64,000 nucleotides of DNA from Alphaproteobacteria bacterium 33-17 (GTDB lineage: Bacteria; Pseudomonadota; Alphaproteobacteria; Rickettsiales; 33-17). Position 1 is the first letter of the stretch. Each line of letters starts with the position of its first letter. Made by a program: the position numbers and the translations under genes. The stretch spans positions 40,658 to 104,657 of the forward strand of contig MKSX01000017.1 of NCBI GenBank assembly GCA_001897445.1, read 5' to 3'. The notes below the pieces were generated by a model. That model worked only from the letters and a program-made list of their open reading frames with translations, was not told the DNA's origin and searched no databases. Positions 1 through 8,712 of this stretch are shown piece by piece.

Positions 1-528
1 ATAAACAGCCACAGCATATCCACCAAAAATTCCAATAATATCAGCTATTAATACTAATATTGGCAAAGTAATGCTTGCAGCCAAAAGCTTTGGAGAAACT
101 AAATAATATATAGGATTAGTAGATAAAGTTTGAAGCGCATCGATTTGCTCTGTAACCTTCATGGTTCCAATTTCCGCAGCAATAGACGCCCCTACTCTTC
201 CTGATACCATAAGACCTGCCAGAACCGGTCCTAACTCACGTGTTATTGATAGTACTACGATTGTAGCAATTGTACTTTCAGCTGAAAACCTTGATGATCC
301 TATGTAAGTTTGTAATGCTAGAACGGCACCTGTAAAAATTGCAGTTATTCCTACTACTGGCAAAGAATAATAACCTATTTCCATTATCTGGCGTAAAAAT
401 ACCTTTGGGTAAAATGATTTCAGGTTAAACCAGCCATATACACCAGTAACCATAAATACAACAACCCTTCCGACTGCTGTAAAAATATCTAAAGTTTTAG
501 CGCCTATTAATCTACAAATGTTTTTCAT
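1..528 (-). CDS. mlaE: MlaE/YrbE-family ABC transporter permease (partial)
   Basis: Reading the minus strand from an ATG at 528 gives an uninterrupted frame that runs off the window start, 176 codons. It starts MKNICRLIGA and contains MlaE-family landmarks: ITRELGPVLAGLMVSGR, GASIAAEIGTMKVTEQIDAL and a run of hydrophobic segments. In the family this is the inner-membrane permease of the Mla phospholipid transport system, working with an ATPase (MlaF) and a substrate-binding MCE protein (MlaD) in outer-membrane lipid asymmetry. It follows the alr stop by 2 bases, so it is co-transcribed with dnaB-alr, and mlaF would be expected just outside the window. The C-terminus is missing only because of the window edge. 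Confidence 0.93.
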   Translation of the reverse strand, partial: MKNICRLIGAKTLDIFTAVGRVVVFMVTGVYGWFNLKSFYPKVFLRQIMEIGYYSLPVVGITAIFTGAVLALQTYIGSSRFSAESTIATIVVLSITRELGPVLAGLMVSGRVGASIAAEIGTMKVTEQIDALQTLSTNPIYYLVSPKLLAASITLPILVLIADIIGIFGGYAVAVY

Positions 529-530
529 AA

Positions 531-1637
531 TTATTTCCTTACATACTCACGAATCATTCTGCCGCCAAGACGCGCAAATAATTCTGAACTTGAAGTTCCA
601 GACTGCACCAAAATGTCATGAAAATCAATATTTTTACCAATCAACTCTACAAAATTTCCTAATGCCAAAAATTCATCAGGTACATTTGTTACATCTATCG
701 TTACTAAATCCATAGAAATTTTACCAATTACAGGCAAATGGTAACCCTCATAATATACCTTAGATATATTGCCAAAAAGCCTCATATAACCATCTGCGTA
801 TCCAATTGCTAAAGTTGCAATTTTTGAACCTTTTTTAGCTATATGGCTTGCGGCATATCCTACAGGAGAGTCTTCTTCAATTTTTCTAATTTGGATAATA
901 GGAGCATATATACTTACAGCAGGTTTTAAGCTTTCAGGGAGCGCTGCATATTTATTGGGTCCATAAAGCGCCCTCCCCACCCTTATCATATCAAAATAAT
1001 ATTCATTACCAAGCGACATACTAGGTGAATTAGCAAGACTAAGTTTTGCGCCTTTAAAATATTTAGCAGCTTGCTTAAACTTTTCTATTTGCTGAAGATT
1101 CAGCTCACTATTTTTATTCTCAGCATATGATAAATGCGAAAGCACCAGAGTCACATCAAGCAAATGACTATCTATATTATCCCTTAGTTTCTTTGCACTA
1201 TTTATATCAAAACCAAGCCTGTTCATACCGCTATCAAAGTGGATAGCACATCTAAGCTTTTGACCTATTTTCTTCGCATAATTTTGCCAGATATCTAATT
1301 GATAAAAATCATTAAGCACTGGAATTAGATTATTTTGATATGCAATTTCTTCCTCACCTTCCATAATTCCATGAAAAACAAAAATATTAGAGGAATCACT
1401 TAATGTTTGTCTGGCTTCCATACCTTCTATTATAAATGCCACAAAAAAATTGCTGCACCCAGCCTCTTCCTCTAGCATTTTACTTATTCTTGCCTGACCA
1501 AGACCATATGCATTAGCCTTAATAACGGCAGCTACTTCTTTACCATCTATAGTTTCTTTACAAACATCGTAGTTATGCTTAATAGCATTAAGATCTACTA
1601 CTAATTTTGGCAGCGATTTATTACTAAGCACCTTCAT
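531..1637 (-). CDS. alr: alanine racemase
   Basis: PLP-dependent racemase converting L- to D-alanine for peptidoglycan. The PLP lysine lies in AAVIKANAYGLG (K40 with the start chosen here, the usual place), followed by the TIM-barrel segment with HFDSGMNRLGF, VGRALYGPNK, and the C-terminal domain with PVGYAASH (catalytic Tyr) and GKISMDLVTIDVT. Length about 368 aa is normal. The frame is open upstream to 1673, but the ATG at 1637 has a GGGG Shine-Dalgarno-like stretch about 11 bases upstream and gives a family-like N-terminus. It then overlaps the end of dnaB by 14 bases, so translation is probably coupled. Its presence implies the organism makes its own D-Ala and therefore peptidoglycan. Confidence 0.95.
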   Translation of the reverse strand: MKVLSNKSLPKLVVDLNAIKHNYDVCKETIDGKEVAAVIKANAYGLGQARISKMLEEEAGCSNFFVAFIIEGMEARQTLSDSSNIFVFHGIMEGEEEIAYQNNLIPVLNDFYQLDIWQNYAKKIGQKLRCAIHFDSGMNRLGFDINSAKKLRDNIDSHLLDVTLVLSHLSYAENKNSELNLQQIEKFKQAAKYFKGAKLSLANSPSMSLGNEYYFDMIRVGRALYGPNKYAALPESLKPAVSIYAPIIQIRKIEEDSPVGYAASHIAKKGSKIATLAIGYADGYMRLFGNISKVYYEGYHLPVIGKISMDLVTIDVTNVPDEFLALGNFVELIGKNIDFHDILVQSGTSSSELFARLGGRMIREYVRK

Positions 1638-3048
1638 ATTCTGAATAGCCCCTTTCTTCATTATGATCAGCAAACCTTGTAGTATTTGAGCTAAACTTAA
1701 GCGTTACATTCCCGATAGGACCATTACGCTGTTTTGCGATAATAATCTCGGATAAATTTTTCACTCTTGCAAGTTTTGCCTCTATTTCTGGGCTTGGACT
1801 GCCATTATACTTACGCTCTAAATAATAAGAATCACGGTAAATAAACATTACAACGTCAGCGTCCTGCTCAATACTTCCCGATTCCCTAAGATCTGATAGC
1901 AAAGGTCTTTTGTCTTCCCTTTGTTCTACAGCACGCGAAAGCTGAGATAATGCAATAACTGGAATATCAAGCTCTTTAGCAATAGCTTTTAGTCCTTGGG
2001 TAATCTCTGAAATCTCCTGAACCCTATTACCTTCATTATTAGAGCTTCCCCTCAGTAACTGAAGGTAGTCTATAAATATCGCGCCAACGTTATGAACTCT
2101 TTTCATACGTCTTGCTCTTGTTCTAAGGGCTGAAATTGATAATGCAGGTGTATCATCAATATAAAATGGGTTTTGAGATATTTCCTTACAAACATCTGAT
2201 ATTTTGGCAAAATCGTATTGCGATACCGTACCATTCCTTAACGTTGCCGCATCAATTCCCGATACCATAGATAAAATCCTAGAGGTTAGCTGCTCACCTG
2301 ACATCTCAAGAGAGAAAAAGCCAACAGATTTAGGTTTACCATCTTCATCTGGGTTATTTCTAAAAAACAGGCACGAATTATATGCCATATTAATAGCAAA
2401 GGCTGTTTTACCCATAGATGGCCTTCCCGCTAAAATCAAAAGATCGGATCTTTGAAGACCTGCGAGTATTTTATCTAAATCCCTAAAACCAGTTGATACA
2501 CCTACTACGTTCTCTTTATTATTGATAGCAAATTCAATCTTTTTAAGCGACAATTCCATTGCCTTTTTATAGTGCATAGCACCAGTTTCGCTATGACCAC
2601 TAGATGCAAGCTCAAAAAGCCTTTGCTCACACATTTCTATTTGAGTTGAAGCCTCATTCTTTCCTTCATACGCGCCATTTATCGTATCTTCCGAAATACG
2701 GATTAAATCACGTTTTAAGGCAAGATCATATATAAGCTTGGCATAGTCAGATATATTTAAAACAGTACTTGAAAGCGCAACCAGCTGGTTTAAATAAGCG
2801 TTACTGTCACCATTTTCAAAGGCTTGGTCATTATCTAGGTAATTTTTAAGGATTACAGGGGTAACGTACAGCCCTCTATCAATGAGTGACAGGACAGTTT
2901 CATATATTTTACGGTGAACTGGCACATAAAAATGGTCAGCAGTTAAATATTCACCAAACTTATTGATAGAGTCATTATCATAGATTAAATGACCAAGAAC
3001 TATCTGCTCAGCCTCAATATTGTGGGGTACTACTCTAACATCTGCCAT
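1624..3048 (-). CDS. dnaB: replicative DNA helicase DnaB
   Basis: Hexameric 5'-3' replicative helicase that unwinds the fork and recruits primase. The N-terminal DnaB domain (about residues 5-105, VPHNIEAEQIVLGHL) is followed by a RecA-like helicase domain with Walker A GRPSMGKTA at about 208-216, Walker B-like VGAIFIDYLQLL, the DnaB motif IPVIALSQLSRAVEQRED, DLRESGSIEQDADVVMF, and a C-terminal IIAKQRNGP arginine-finger segment. The length of 474 aa fits. It is the first gene of a minus-strand run with alr and the MlaE permease. No intein or insertion is seen. Confidence 0.97.
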   Translation of the reverse strand: MADVRVVPHNIEAEQIVLGHLIYDNDSINKFGEYLTADHFYVPVHRKIYETVLSLIDRGLYVTPVILKNYLDNDQAFENGDSNAYLNQLVALSSTVLNISDYAKLIYDLALKRDLIRISEDTINGAYEGKNEASTQIEMCEQRLFELASSGHSETGAMHYKKAMELSLKKIEFAINNKENVVGVSTGFRDLDKILAGLQRSDLLILAGRPSMGKTAFAINMAYNSCLFFRNNPDEDGKPKSVGFFSLEMSGEQLTSRILSMVSGIDAATLRNGTVSQYDFAKISDVCKEISQNPFYIDDTPALSISALRTRARRMKRVHNVGAIFIDYLQLLRGSSNNEGNRVQEISEITQGLKAIAKELDIPVIALSQLSRAVEQREDKRPLLSDLRESGSIEQDADVVMFIYRDSYYLERKYNGSPSPEIEAKLARVKNLSEIIIAKQRNGPIGNVTLKFSSNTTRFADHNEERGYSEYEGA

Positions 3049-3169
3049 TGATTTATATACATTTGAAAATTGTTATGGCTGATTATAGCTGGTTTATATA
3101 ATTTGGTCTATATAAGGCTTGAAAAAAATTTATGTCCTTACTTTTTAACTAAAATAATTCCATTAGTTT

Positions 3170-3511
3170 TTATTCCTCAACAAATTTATCTGCAAACCGA
3201 GAGGCTCTATCAAATATCTGATTTTGAAATGATTTGTAATTTCTAACGTTTTCCGTGTTTGGTTCCTTTGTCGCTTTTGCTAAAAGTTCATTTCCTAATT
3301 CTCTAATCTGCTGATCTGACATTCCTTCAATATTAATTAACGGATTTCCATCTTTATCATTTAATTCTCCTGATTCTTCAACAAATTTATCCGCAAATTC
3401 AGAGGCTTTAACTAACATTTCTTCCACTTCATTTTTTTGATAATTTCTATAAAAATCATTTGCAAAAGCATCTGAACCTATAAATACTAGCATTAAAAAT
3501 AATATTTTCAT
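3170..3511 (-). CDS. small secreted protein with an internal repeat, unknown function
   Basis: I do not recognise this family. The frame is open to 3571, but the ATG at 3511 gives a convincing signal peptide (MKILFLMLVFIGSDAFA, cleavage probably after Ala), leaving a mature protein of about 96 aa, acidic and probably helical. The motif ASEFADKFVEE occurs once near the mature N-terminus and again, as ASRFADKFVEE, as the last residues before the stop. The DNA of the two copies is also close (about 3175-3206 and 3376-3409). The protein stops exactly where the second repeat would continue into ESGELN, so it could be one unit of a longer repeat protein shortened by a stop. It stands alone between dnaB and the FlaR-like gene. 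Confidence 0.6.
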   Translation of the reverse strand: MKILFLMLVFIGSDAFANDFYRNYQKNEVEEMLVKASEFADKFVEESGELNDKDGNPLINIEGMSDQQIRELGNELLAKATKEPNTENVRNYKSFQNQIFDRASRFADKFVEE

Positions 3512-3692
3512 AAACAACCATATTTCAATTAAATTATTGTTTAAATAATCAAGCCAAAATACAACTGTCAATTAAAAATCTACCTAATATATACCCTAAA
3601 GCTGAAAATAACACCCATTTTTAATCTCTTAAACTTCCTAAATACTAGAATGTAATGCAGAAGTGGATAATTAGAAATATTTTATCTATTGA

Positions 3693-4229
3693 CTAGATAT
3701 GCTTATTTGAAGAATAAGCTTTATCGAAACCTTTCAGCCAATGATCTGTTTCTTTATGTGCTTTGAATACTATGTAATCCTTACCTTCTATTTTGTTTTC
3801 GAAATATTTACCATAAGCTTTCTTCTTTTTATTATACGAAAATAAAATATCAAATATATTGGAAAAAGTTTTTGTAAAACTTTCACAATTACCATTACAT
3901 ACCGACTCTCTTTTCATAATATTATGTATCATACGCTTTAACGCCCCATACATACATCTCATTATACTATAATCAAGCCAAATTACTGTATCACAGTTAT
4001 CCCATAAAAGATTTTTTAGTTTTGAACTATTACCGCTAAATACCCATGTTTCCTTATCAATCACGTTACTTATAAGCTTAATAAAATCTTCAGTTTTGCG
4101 CTCTTGCCAACTAGGAAGCCAATAGTAGTCGTCTATATCATATGCATCTATATTTAATTTACTACCCAGCTCTTTGGCCAAAGTAGTTTTCCCACTTCCG
4201 CTATGTCCTATTATGAAAATTCGCTTCAT
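3693..4229 (-). CDS. FlaR/adenylate-kinase-like P-loop ATPase
   Basis: A small P-loop nucleotide kinase-like protein of 178 aa. Walker A GHSGSGKTT is at residues 8-16 right after the first strand, followed by the DIDDYYWLPSW segment and WVFSGNSS. This arrangement is typical of proteins annotated as AAA family ATPase or 'topology modulation protein' (FlaR). The family's substrate is not settled, so no reaction is assigned. Its ATG overlaps the stop of the upstream NTF2-like gene by 4 bases (ATGA), so the two are translationally coupled. Such pairs of small accessory enzymes are often horizontally mobile, but nothing in base composition marks this one out. Confidence 0.8.
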   Translation of the reverse strand: MKRIFIIGHSGSGKTTLAKELGSKLNIDAYDIDDYYWLPSWQERKTEDFIKLISNVIDKETWVFSGNSSKLKNLLWDNCDTVIWLDYSIMRCMYGALKRMIHNIMKRESVCNGNCESFTKTFSNIFDILFSYNKKKKAYGKYFENKIEGKDYIVFKAHKETDHWLKGFDKAYSSNKHI

Positions 4230-4576
4230 GAATAATCTGCTAGTCTCTTGATTTTACCGTTTTCAATCTCAAAAATTGACACTCCTCTTAGGTCTATTTT
4301 AGAATCGTTTATTAGAATACCCTTAAAGATAATTTCTGCCACAGCATGATTGTCTCCAGTATACAGATTTATTATCTGCTGCTCTTTAGTGCTAAAAATC
4401 TCCTTAGATTTTTCAACTAATGACTTCAGTTCATCTTTTCCAGATATTTTGAGGATACCGTTAGAATTCGAAATATTTTCAAATATACAGTCTGTCGCAA
4501 ACAAATCTAACATTTCATCAATGCGAAAATTATTATAACATTCAATATATTCAGAAATTATTTGCTCTAGATCCAT
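4226..4576 (-). CDS. nuclear transport factor 2-like (SnoaL-type) protein
   Basis: A 116 aa protein with the typical NTF2-like cone-fold pattern: an N-terminal helix (IISEYIECYNNFRIDEMLDLF), FATDCIFENISN, a GKDELKSLVEKSKEIF helix, then alternating strands ending DLRGVSIFEIENGKIKRLADYS. In this family the cavity binds small ligands or catalyses isomerase/hydrolase-type reactions; the specific function cannot be read from sequence. It overlaps the downstream FlaR-like gene by 4 bases. It is separated from sodB by a terminator, so this pair is probably its own transcription unit. Confidence 0.75.
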   Translation of the reverse strand: MDLEQIISEYIECYNNFRIDEMLDLFATDCIFENISNSNGILKISGKDELKSLVEKSKEIFSTKEQQIINLYTGDNHAVAEIIFKGILINDSKIDLRGVSIFEIENGKIKRLADYS

Positions 4577-4630
4577 TTTTTACCTTTTTTACAGATATAA
4601 AAAATGAAATTTTGGAAAAAGTCAACAAAA

Positions 4631-4660
4631 GGGCTTGAGTATTACGTCCAAGCCCCTTTT
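4631..4660 (-). terminator. rho-independent terminator of sodB
   Basis: A 7-bp stem GGGCTTG (4631-4637) with CAAGCCC (4649-4655) and an 11-base loop. On the minus strand it is followed by TTTTGTTG just after the sodB stop. The plus-strand side also carries a T run (4656-4662), so it can work in either direction. Confidence 0.8.
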
Positions 4661-4666
4661 TTATAA

Positions 4667-5314
4667 TTAAGCCTTTAAGTTATCAAGTGCAAAGTCCCAG
4701 TTAACCAGGTGCTCAATGAATGTTGTGATGTAGTCAGGGCGTCTGTTTTGGTAGTCAATATAGTAAGCATGCTCCCAAACGTCTATTGTAAGAAGCGCTT
4801 TCTCACCGTTTGTAAGCGGAAGCTCTGCATTACCAGTCTTACGTACCTTTAATTTTCCTTCAGAATCAACAACTAGCCATGCCCAGCCACTACCAAACTG
4901 AGTTGTTGCAGCTTGCTTAAATTCTTCTACAAATTTCTCATATGAACCAAAATCACTTGCAATTTTATCCATAAGCTCGCCAGATGGTCTGCCGCCACCG
5001 TTTGGCTTCATAGAATTCCAGTAAAATGTGTGGTTCCAGATTTGAGCAGCATTATTAAATAATCCTACAGTTTCTTGCTTACCTGCTGATTTCATAATAA
5101 TTTCTTCTAAATCAAGGTTTTGGAAGTCTGCCTTGTCTTTGAGCAAATTATTTAAATTTGTAACGTAAGCATTGTGGTGTTTGCCATGGTGGAAACTAAA
5201 TGTGTTTGCGCTTAAATGTGGCTCAAGTTTGTTTGCATCAAATGGAAGGCTAGGAAGTACAAATGTACCTGCTGGTTGATTAGCAATTTTATTGCCATGT
5301 TTTAATTTAGTCAT
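4667..5314 (-). CDS. sodB: superoxide dismutase [Fe/Mn]
   Basis: Dismutates superoxide to peroxide and oxygen in the cytoplasm. The N-terminal domain has the FVLPSLPFDANKLEPHLS start and the ligand helix FHHGKHHNAYV. The second metal ligand is in QIWNHTFYWNSM, and the last two are in the signature DVWEHAYYIDYQNRRPDY. AQIWNHTFYWNSMKPNGGG favours the Fe-type. The length of 215 aa is slightly long because of about 15 extra N-terminal residues (MTKLKHGNKIANQPAG), which do not look like a signal peptide. A GAGAGG ribosome-binding site lies 5 bases before the ATG. It sits alone between the dnaJ terminator and its own terminator. Confidence 0.95.
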   Translation of the reverse strand: MTKLKHGNKIANQPAGTFVLPSLPFDANKLEPHLSANTFSFHHGKHHNAYVTNLNNLLKDKADFQNLDLEEIIMKSAGKQETVGLFNNAAQIWNHTFYWNSMKPNGGGRPSGELMDKIASDFGSYEKFVEEFKQAATTQFGSGWAWLVVDSEGKLKVRKTGNAELPLTNGEKALLTIDVWEHAYYIDYQNRRPDYITTFIEHLVNWDFALDNLKA

Positions 5315-5330
5315 AAGAACCTCTCTTTGT

Positions 5331-5361
5331 TAAAAAAGGCCAAATTTAAAATTCAGCCTTT
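5331..5361 (-). terminator. terminator after dnaJ
   Basis: On the minus strand AAAGGC (5361-5356) pairs with GCCTTT (5340-5335) around an A/T-rich arm, followed directly by a T run. It lies 10 bases beyond the dnaJ stop and immediately upstream of the sodB ribosome-binding site, so sodB transcription may depend on read-through or on a promoter inside dnaJ. Confidence 0.65.
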
Positions 5362-5371
5362 CATTTTCTAG

Positions 5372-6520
5372 TTAAAATAAATCCTTGATTTTATTAAAAA
5401 AACCTTCAGATTTTGGGCTTGATTCATTTTTAGACTGATTATTAAATTCTTCAAGCAATTCTTTTTGTCTGCTTGTTAAATTCACTGGAATTTCTACGTT
5501 CACTGTAATGATCATATCCCCACGAGTCTTTGACTTCATAGCTGGCATTCCCTTGCCTCTAAGCCTTAATTTATCACCATACTGAGTTCCAGCAGGAATT
5601 GTAAGACTTACTAAGTCGCCATCAATTGTTGGAACTTCTATAGTGCCGCCAAGAGCTGCAGTTACAAATTTAAGCGGAATGTTGCAATATAGGTTATTGC
5701 CGTCTCGAGTAAATAATTGATGATCCTTAATAGATACAAATATGTAAAGGTCACCCGAAACGCCGCCTCTAACTCCAGCCTCACCTTCGCCAGATATCCT
5801 GATTTTAGATCCGTCTTCAACGCCTACTGGGATGTTTACAGATAGCGTTCTTTCTTTCTGGTATCTTCCTTCACCATGACATTTCTTACATGGGTCTTTA
5901 ATCATTTTACCAGAACCATTACATGTATGACATGTACGCTCTACAGTAAAGAATCCTTGCGATGATCTAATACGACCAGAACCATGACATGTTGAACAGT
6001 TTGTAGTACCTTTTTTGCTTGCGCTTCCTGTTGAGTCACATGAATCACATGATACATAAGTTCTAAATTTAATAACTTCTTGCTTGCCGTTTAAAACGTC
6101 TTCTAACGTAATATTTAAGTTATATCTTAAATCTGAACCACGTTGCCTGCCATCATGGTTGTGTGATCTTCCGCCACCCATAAAGTCGCCGAAAATATCA
6201 CCAAAAATATCCGAAAAGCCCGAACCATGGAAATCAAAGCCTGATTGACCGAAACCACCGCCGCCAAAGCCACCAGGACCACCGCCTCCACCATTTGAGA
6301 ATGCTGAGTGACCAAACCTATCGTATGCGGCGCGCTTTTGCTCATCTTTTAAAACGTCATAAGCTTCGTTTACTTCTTTAAACTTTGCTTCTGCTTCTTT
6401 ATTTCCCTGGTTTTGATCTGGGTGATATTTCATAGCAAGCTTACGGTAAGCTTTCTTAATTTCATCCGCAGATGCAGTTTTAGAAATACCAAGGAGTTCG
6501 TAATAATCTTGTTTGCTCAT
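5372..6520 (-). CDS. dnaJ: chaperone protein DnaJ
   Basis: Hsp40 co-chaperone that delivers substrates to DnaK and stimulates its ATPase. It has an N-terminal J domain with HPD at residues 33-35, then a Gly/Phe-rich linker (about 75-125). Four zinc-finger repeats follow ([32 protein letters not shown]), then the two C-terminal beta-barrel substrate domains (about 220-350). All eight zinc-binding cysteines are present and the length of 382 aa is standard. It follows dnaK on the same strand with a stable hairpin in the 72-base gap, so it is probably expressed at a lower level from the dnaK promoter. Confidence 0.97.
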   Translation of the reverse strand: MSKQDYYELLGISKTASADEIKKAYRKLAMKYHPDQNQGNKEAEAKFKEVNEAYDVLKDEQKRAAYDRFGHSAFSNGGGGGPGGFGGGGFGQSGFDFHGSGFSDIFGDIFGDFMGGGRSHNHDGRQRGSDLRYNLNITLEDVLNGKQEVIKFRTYVSCDSCDSTGSASKKGTTNCSTCHGSGRIRSSQGFFTVERTCHTCNGSGKMIKDPCKKCHGEGRYQKERTLSVNIPVGVEDGSKIRISGEGEAGVRGGVSGDLYIFVSIKDHQLFTRDGNNLYCNIPLKFVTAALGGTIEVPTIDGDLVSLTIPAGTQYGDKLRLRGKGMPAMKSKTRGDMIITVNVEIPVNLTSRQKELLEEFNNQSKNESSPKSEGFFNKIKDLF

Positions 6521-6535
6521 AGTTTTTTAAATACC

Positions 6536-6576
6536 AAAGTGGTGCATAAGGTTTTTAGCCTTTTATACACCACTTT
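6536..6576 (-). other. hairpin between dnaK and dnaJ
   Basis: AAAGTGGTG (6536-6544) is the exact reverse complement of CACCACTTT (6568-6576), with further imperfect pairing of CATAAGG with CCTTTTATA inside. On the minus strand it is not followed by an uninterrupted T run. A processing or stability element, or a partial attenuator tuning the dnaK:dnaJ ratio, is therefore more likely than a full terminator. Confidence 0.6.
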
Positions 6577-6592
6577 TATTAAGTTTTACTTA

Positions 6593-8503
6593 TTACTTAT
6601 TTTTGTCGTCTTTGATTTCTTCATATTCAGCATCAACAACTTTTTCATCATTTGCATTTGAAGAAGCACCTGTATCTTCTGTTGCAGCTGCGTCAGTTTG
6701 CTGATTCTTATAAATATGTTCACCAAGTTTCATTGAAGACTGCATAAGTTTATCAGTTGCAGCTTTAATGCTTTCAGCATTTTCACTATTTATAACTTCT
6801 TTAAGTGATGCAATATCTGCCTCGATTTCAGATTTCACCTCACTCGGAACACTTGCTTCATGCTCTTTTAAGCTTTTTTCTGTCGAGTATAAAAGGCTAT
6901 CAGCATGGTTCTTAGCTTCAACTGCTTCTTTACGAGCTTTATCTTCACCAGCATATTGCTCAGCTTCTTTAACCATTTTTTCAATGTCAGCATCAGATAA
7001 ACCACCACTTGCCTGAATCTTGATTTGCTGCTCTTTACCGGTTGCTTTATCTTTAGCAGATACTTTTACTATACCGTTAGCATCAATATCAAATGTTACT
7101 TCAATTTGCGGCATTCCTCTCTGAGCTGGCGCAATACCCTCTAAGTTAAACTGACCTAGAATCTTGTTTTGTGCAGCAATTTCTCTTTCACCCTGGAATA
7201 CTCTAATTGTTACAGCTGTTTGGTTATCTTCTGCTGTAGAGAATACCTGGCTTTTTGTTGTAGGAATTGTTGTATTTCTGTCAATAAGCCTTGTAAAGAT
7301 ACCACCAAGAGTTTCGATACCAAGTGAAAGTGGTGTTACGTCGAGTAATAATAAGTCTTTTACGTCACCTTGTAATACACCACCCTGAATCGCAGCACCA
7401 ATTGCCACTACTTCGTCAGGGTTTACGCCTTTGTTTGGCTCTTTACCGAAGAATTCTTTAACTTTATCAATTACTTTTGGCATTCTTGTCATACCACCAA
7501 CGAGAATTACTTCGTCGATTTGGCTAGCAGATAATCCTGAGTCCTGGATAGCTTTACGGCAAGGCTCAATTGTTCTTGTAATTAAATCATCTACTAATGA
7601 CTCAAACTTTGCTCTTGTAATTTTCATATTGAGGTGTTTTGGACCACTAGCGTCTGCTGTAATATACGGAAGATTAATTTCTGTATCAAGTCTGCTTGAA
7701 AGTTCAATTTTAGCTTTTTCAGCAGCTTCCTTAAGTCTTTGCAATGCTAAAGGATCTTTCTTAATATCAATGCCAGATTCTTTTTTGAATTCATCAACCA
7801 TATGCTCTAAAAGTCTCATATCGAAGTCTTCACCACCAAGGAATGTGTCACCATTTGTAGATTTAACTTCGAATACGCCATCACCAATTTCTAAAATAGA
7901 AATATCGAATGTACCACCACCAAGATCATATACTGCAATTGTCTTGTTTCCTTGTTTATCAAAACCATAAGCAAGAGCTGCTGCTGTTGGTTCGTTGATA
8001 ATTCTGAGAACCTCTAAACCCGCAATACGACCAGCATCTTTTGTAGCTTGTCTTTGAGCATCGTTAAAGTATGCAGGAACTGTAATTACAGCTTTTGTAA
8101 CAGTCTCACCTAAGAAAGATTCTGCTGTTTCTTTCATTTTTGTTAAAGTGTAAGCACTAATTTGGCTTGGTGAGAATTTTTCGTTATTTACTTCTACCCA
8201 CGCATCACCATTATCAGAAGATACGATATCATATGGTACTAAACCTTTATCTTTTTCTGTAAGCGGATCATTATAACGTCTACCAATAAGTCTTTTTACT
8301 GCAAAAATAGTCTTTTTTGGGTTTGTTACAGCTTGTCTTTTAGCTGGGTCACCAATAATTCTTTCACCAGAATCTGTAAAGGCTACAATAGATGGTGTAG
8401 TTCTTCTACCTTCACTGTTTTCTATTACTTTTGGATTTTTACCGTCTAGGATTGCAACGCAAGAATTTGTTGTACCTAAGTCAATACCAATAATTTTACT
8501 CAT
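6593..8503 (-). CDS. dnaK: chaperone protein DnaK (Hsp70)
   Basis: ATP-dependent chaperone for folding and stress recovery. The nucleotide-binding domain starts [16 protein letters not shown] and carries [15 protein letters not shown] and VGGMTRMP. The substrate-binding domain follows ([17 protein letters not shown], then [21 protein letters not shown]), and a helical lid with an acidic tail ends [15 protein letters not shown]. The length of 636 aa is the family norm. A heat-shock-type promoter is seen 44-72 bases upstream, and a hairpin separates it from dnaJ. Long plus-strand open frames opposite this gene are shadows. Confidence 0.98.
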   Translation of the reverse strand: MSKIIGIDLGTTNSCVAILDGKNPKVIENSEGRRTTPSIVAFTDSGERIIGDPAKRQAVTNPKKTIFAVKRLIGRRYNDPLTEKDKGLVPYDIVSSDNGDAWVEVNNEKFSPSQISAYTLTKMKETAESFLGETVTKAVITVPAYFNDAQRQATKDAGRIAGLEVLRIINEPTAAALAYGFDKQGNKTIAVYDLGGGTFDISILEIGDGVFEVKSTNGDTFLGGEDFDMRLLEHMVDEFKKESGIDIKKDPLALQRLKEAAEKAKIELSSRLDTEINLPYITADASGPKHLNMKITRAKFESLVDDLITRTIEPCRKAIQDSGLSASQIDEVILVGGMTRMPKVIDKVKEFFGKEPNKGVNPDEVVAIGAAIQGGVLQGDVKDLLLLDVTPLSLGIETLGGIFTRLIDRNTTIPTTKSQVFSTAEDNQTAVTIRVFQGEREIAAQNKILGQFNLEGIAPAQRGMPQIEVTFDIDANGIVKVSAKDKATGKEQQIKIQASGGLSDADIEKMVKEAEQYAGEDKARKEAVEAKNHADSLLYSTEKSLKEHEASVPSEVKSEIEADIASLKEVINSENAESIKAATDKLMQSSMKLGEHIYKNQQTDAAATEDTGASSNANDEKVVDAEYEEIKDDKNK

Positions 8504-8546
8504 AATATTTACTACCGTTTTTAAAAGTTTTTCTTTCGATACTATA

Positions 8547-8575
8547 GATATAAGTATATTTAAAACGAATTCAAT
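8547..8575 (-). promoter_or_regulatory. candidate sigma-32-type promoter of dnaK
   Basis: On the minus strand ATTG (8575-8572), a 17-base spacer and CTTATATC (8554-8547) match the alphaproteobacterial RpoH pattern CTTG-N17-CYTATNT except for the first base. TTGAAT-N16-TATATC can also be read as a sigma-70 promoter. The distance to the dnaK start (43 bases) is plausible. The assignment is by eye only. Confidence 0.5.
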
Positions 8576-8650
8576 AGCTGAAAATCAAATTTTCTGAAAA
8601 ATCTAGGTAAATCAATGACTTGATATTATTTATTCTCTTCGTAAAAAAGA

Positions 8651-8690
8651 AAAACCCTTACAGAATATGCTCTGTAAGGGTTTTTCTTTT
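8651..8690 (-). terminator. rho-independent terminator of rpoD
   Basis: A perfect 14-bp stem AAAACCCTTACAGA (8651-8664) / TCTGTAAGGGTTTT (8671-8684) with a 6-base loop. It is flanked by T-rich runs on both strands, so it can end rpoD on the minus strand. Confidence 0.9.
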
Positions 8691-8712
8691 TCCAATATGA
8701 GGAATTATGATA

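Noticed and set aside
531..1673. Longer alanine racemase start at 1673
   Set aside because: The extra 12 residues overlap dnaB further and lack family support; the ATG at 1637 has a better ribosome-binding site.
7431..7970. 179-codon open frame on the plus strand opposite dnaK
   Set aside because: It is a shadow of a strongly conserved gene; no ribosome-binding site or family resemblance, and the dnaK codon pattern explains it.
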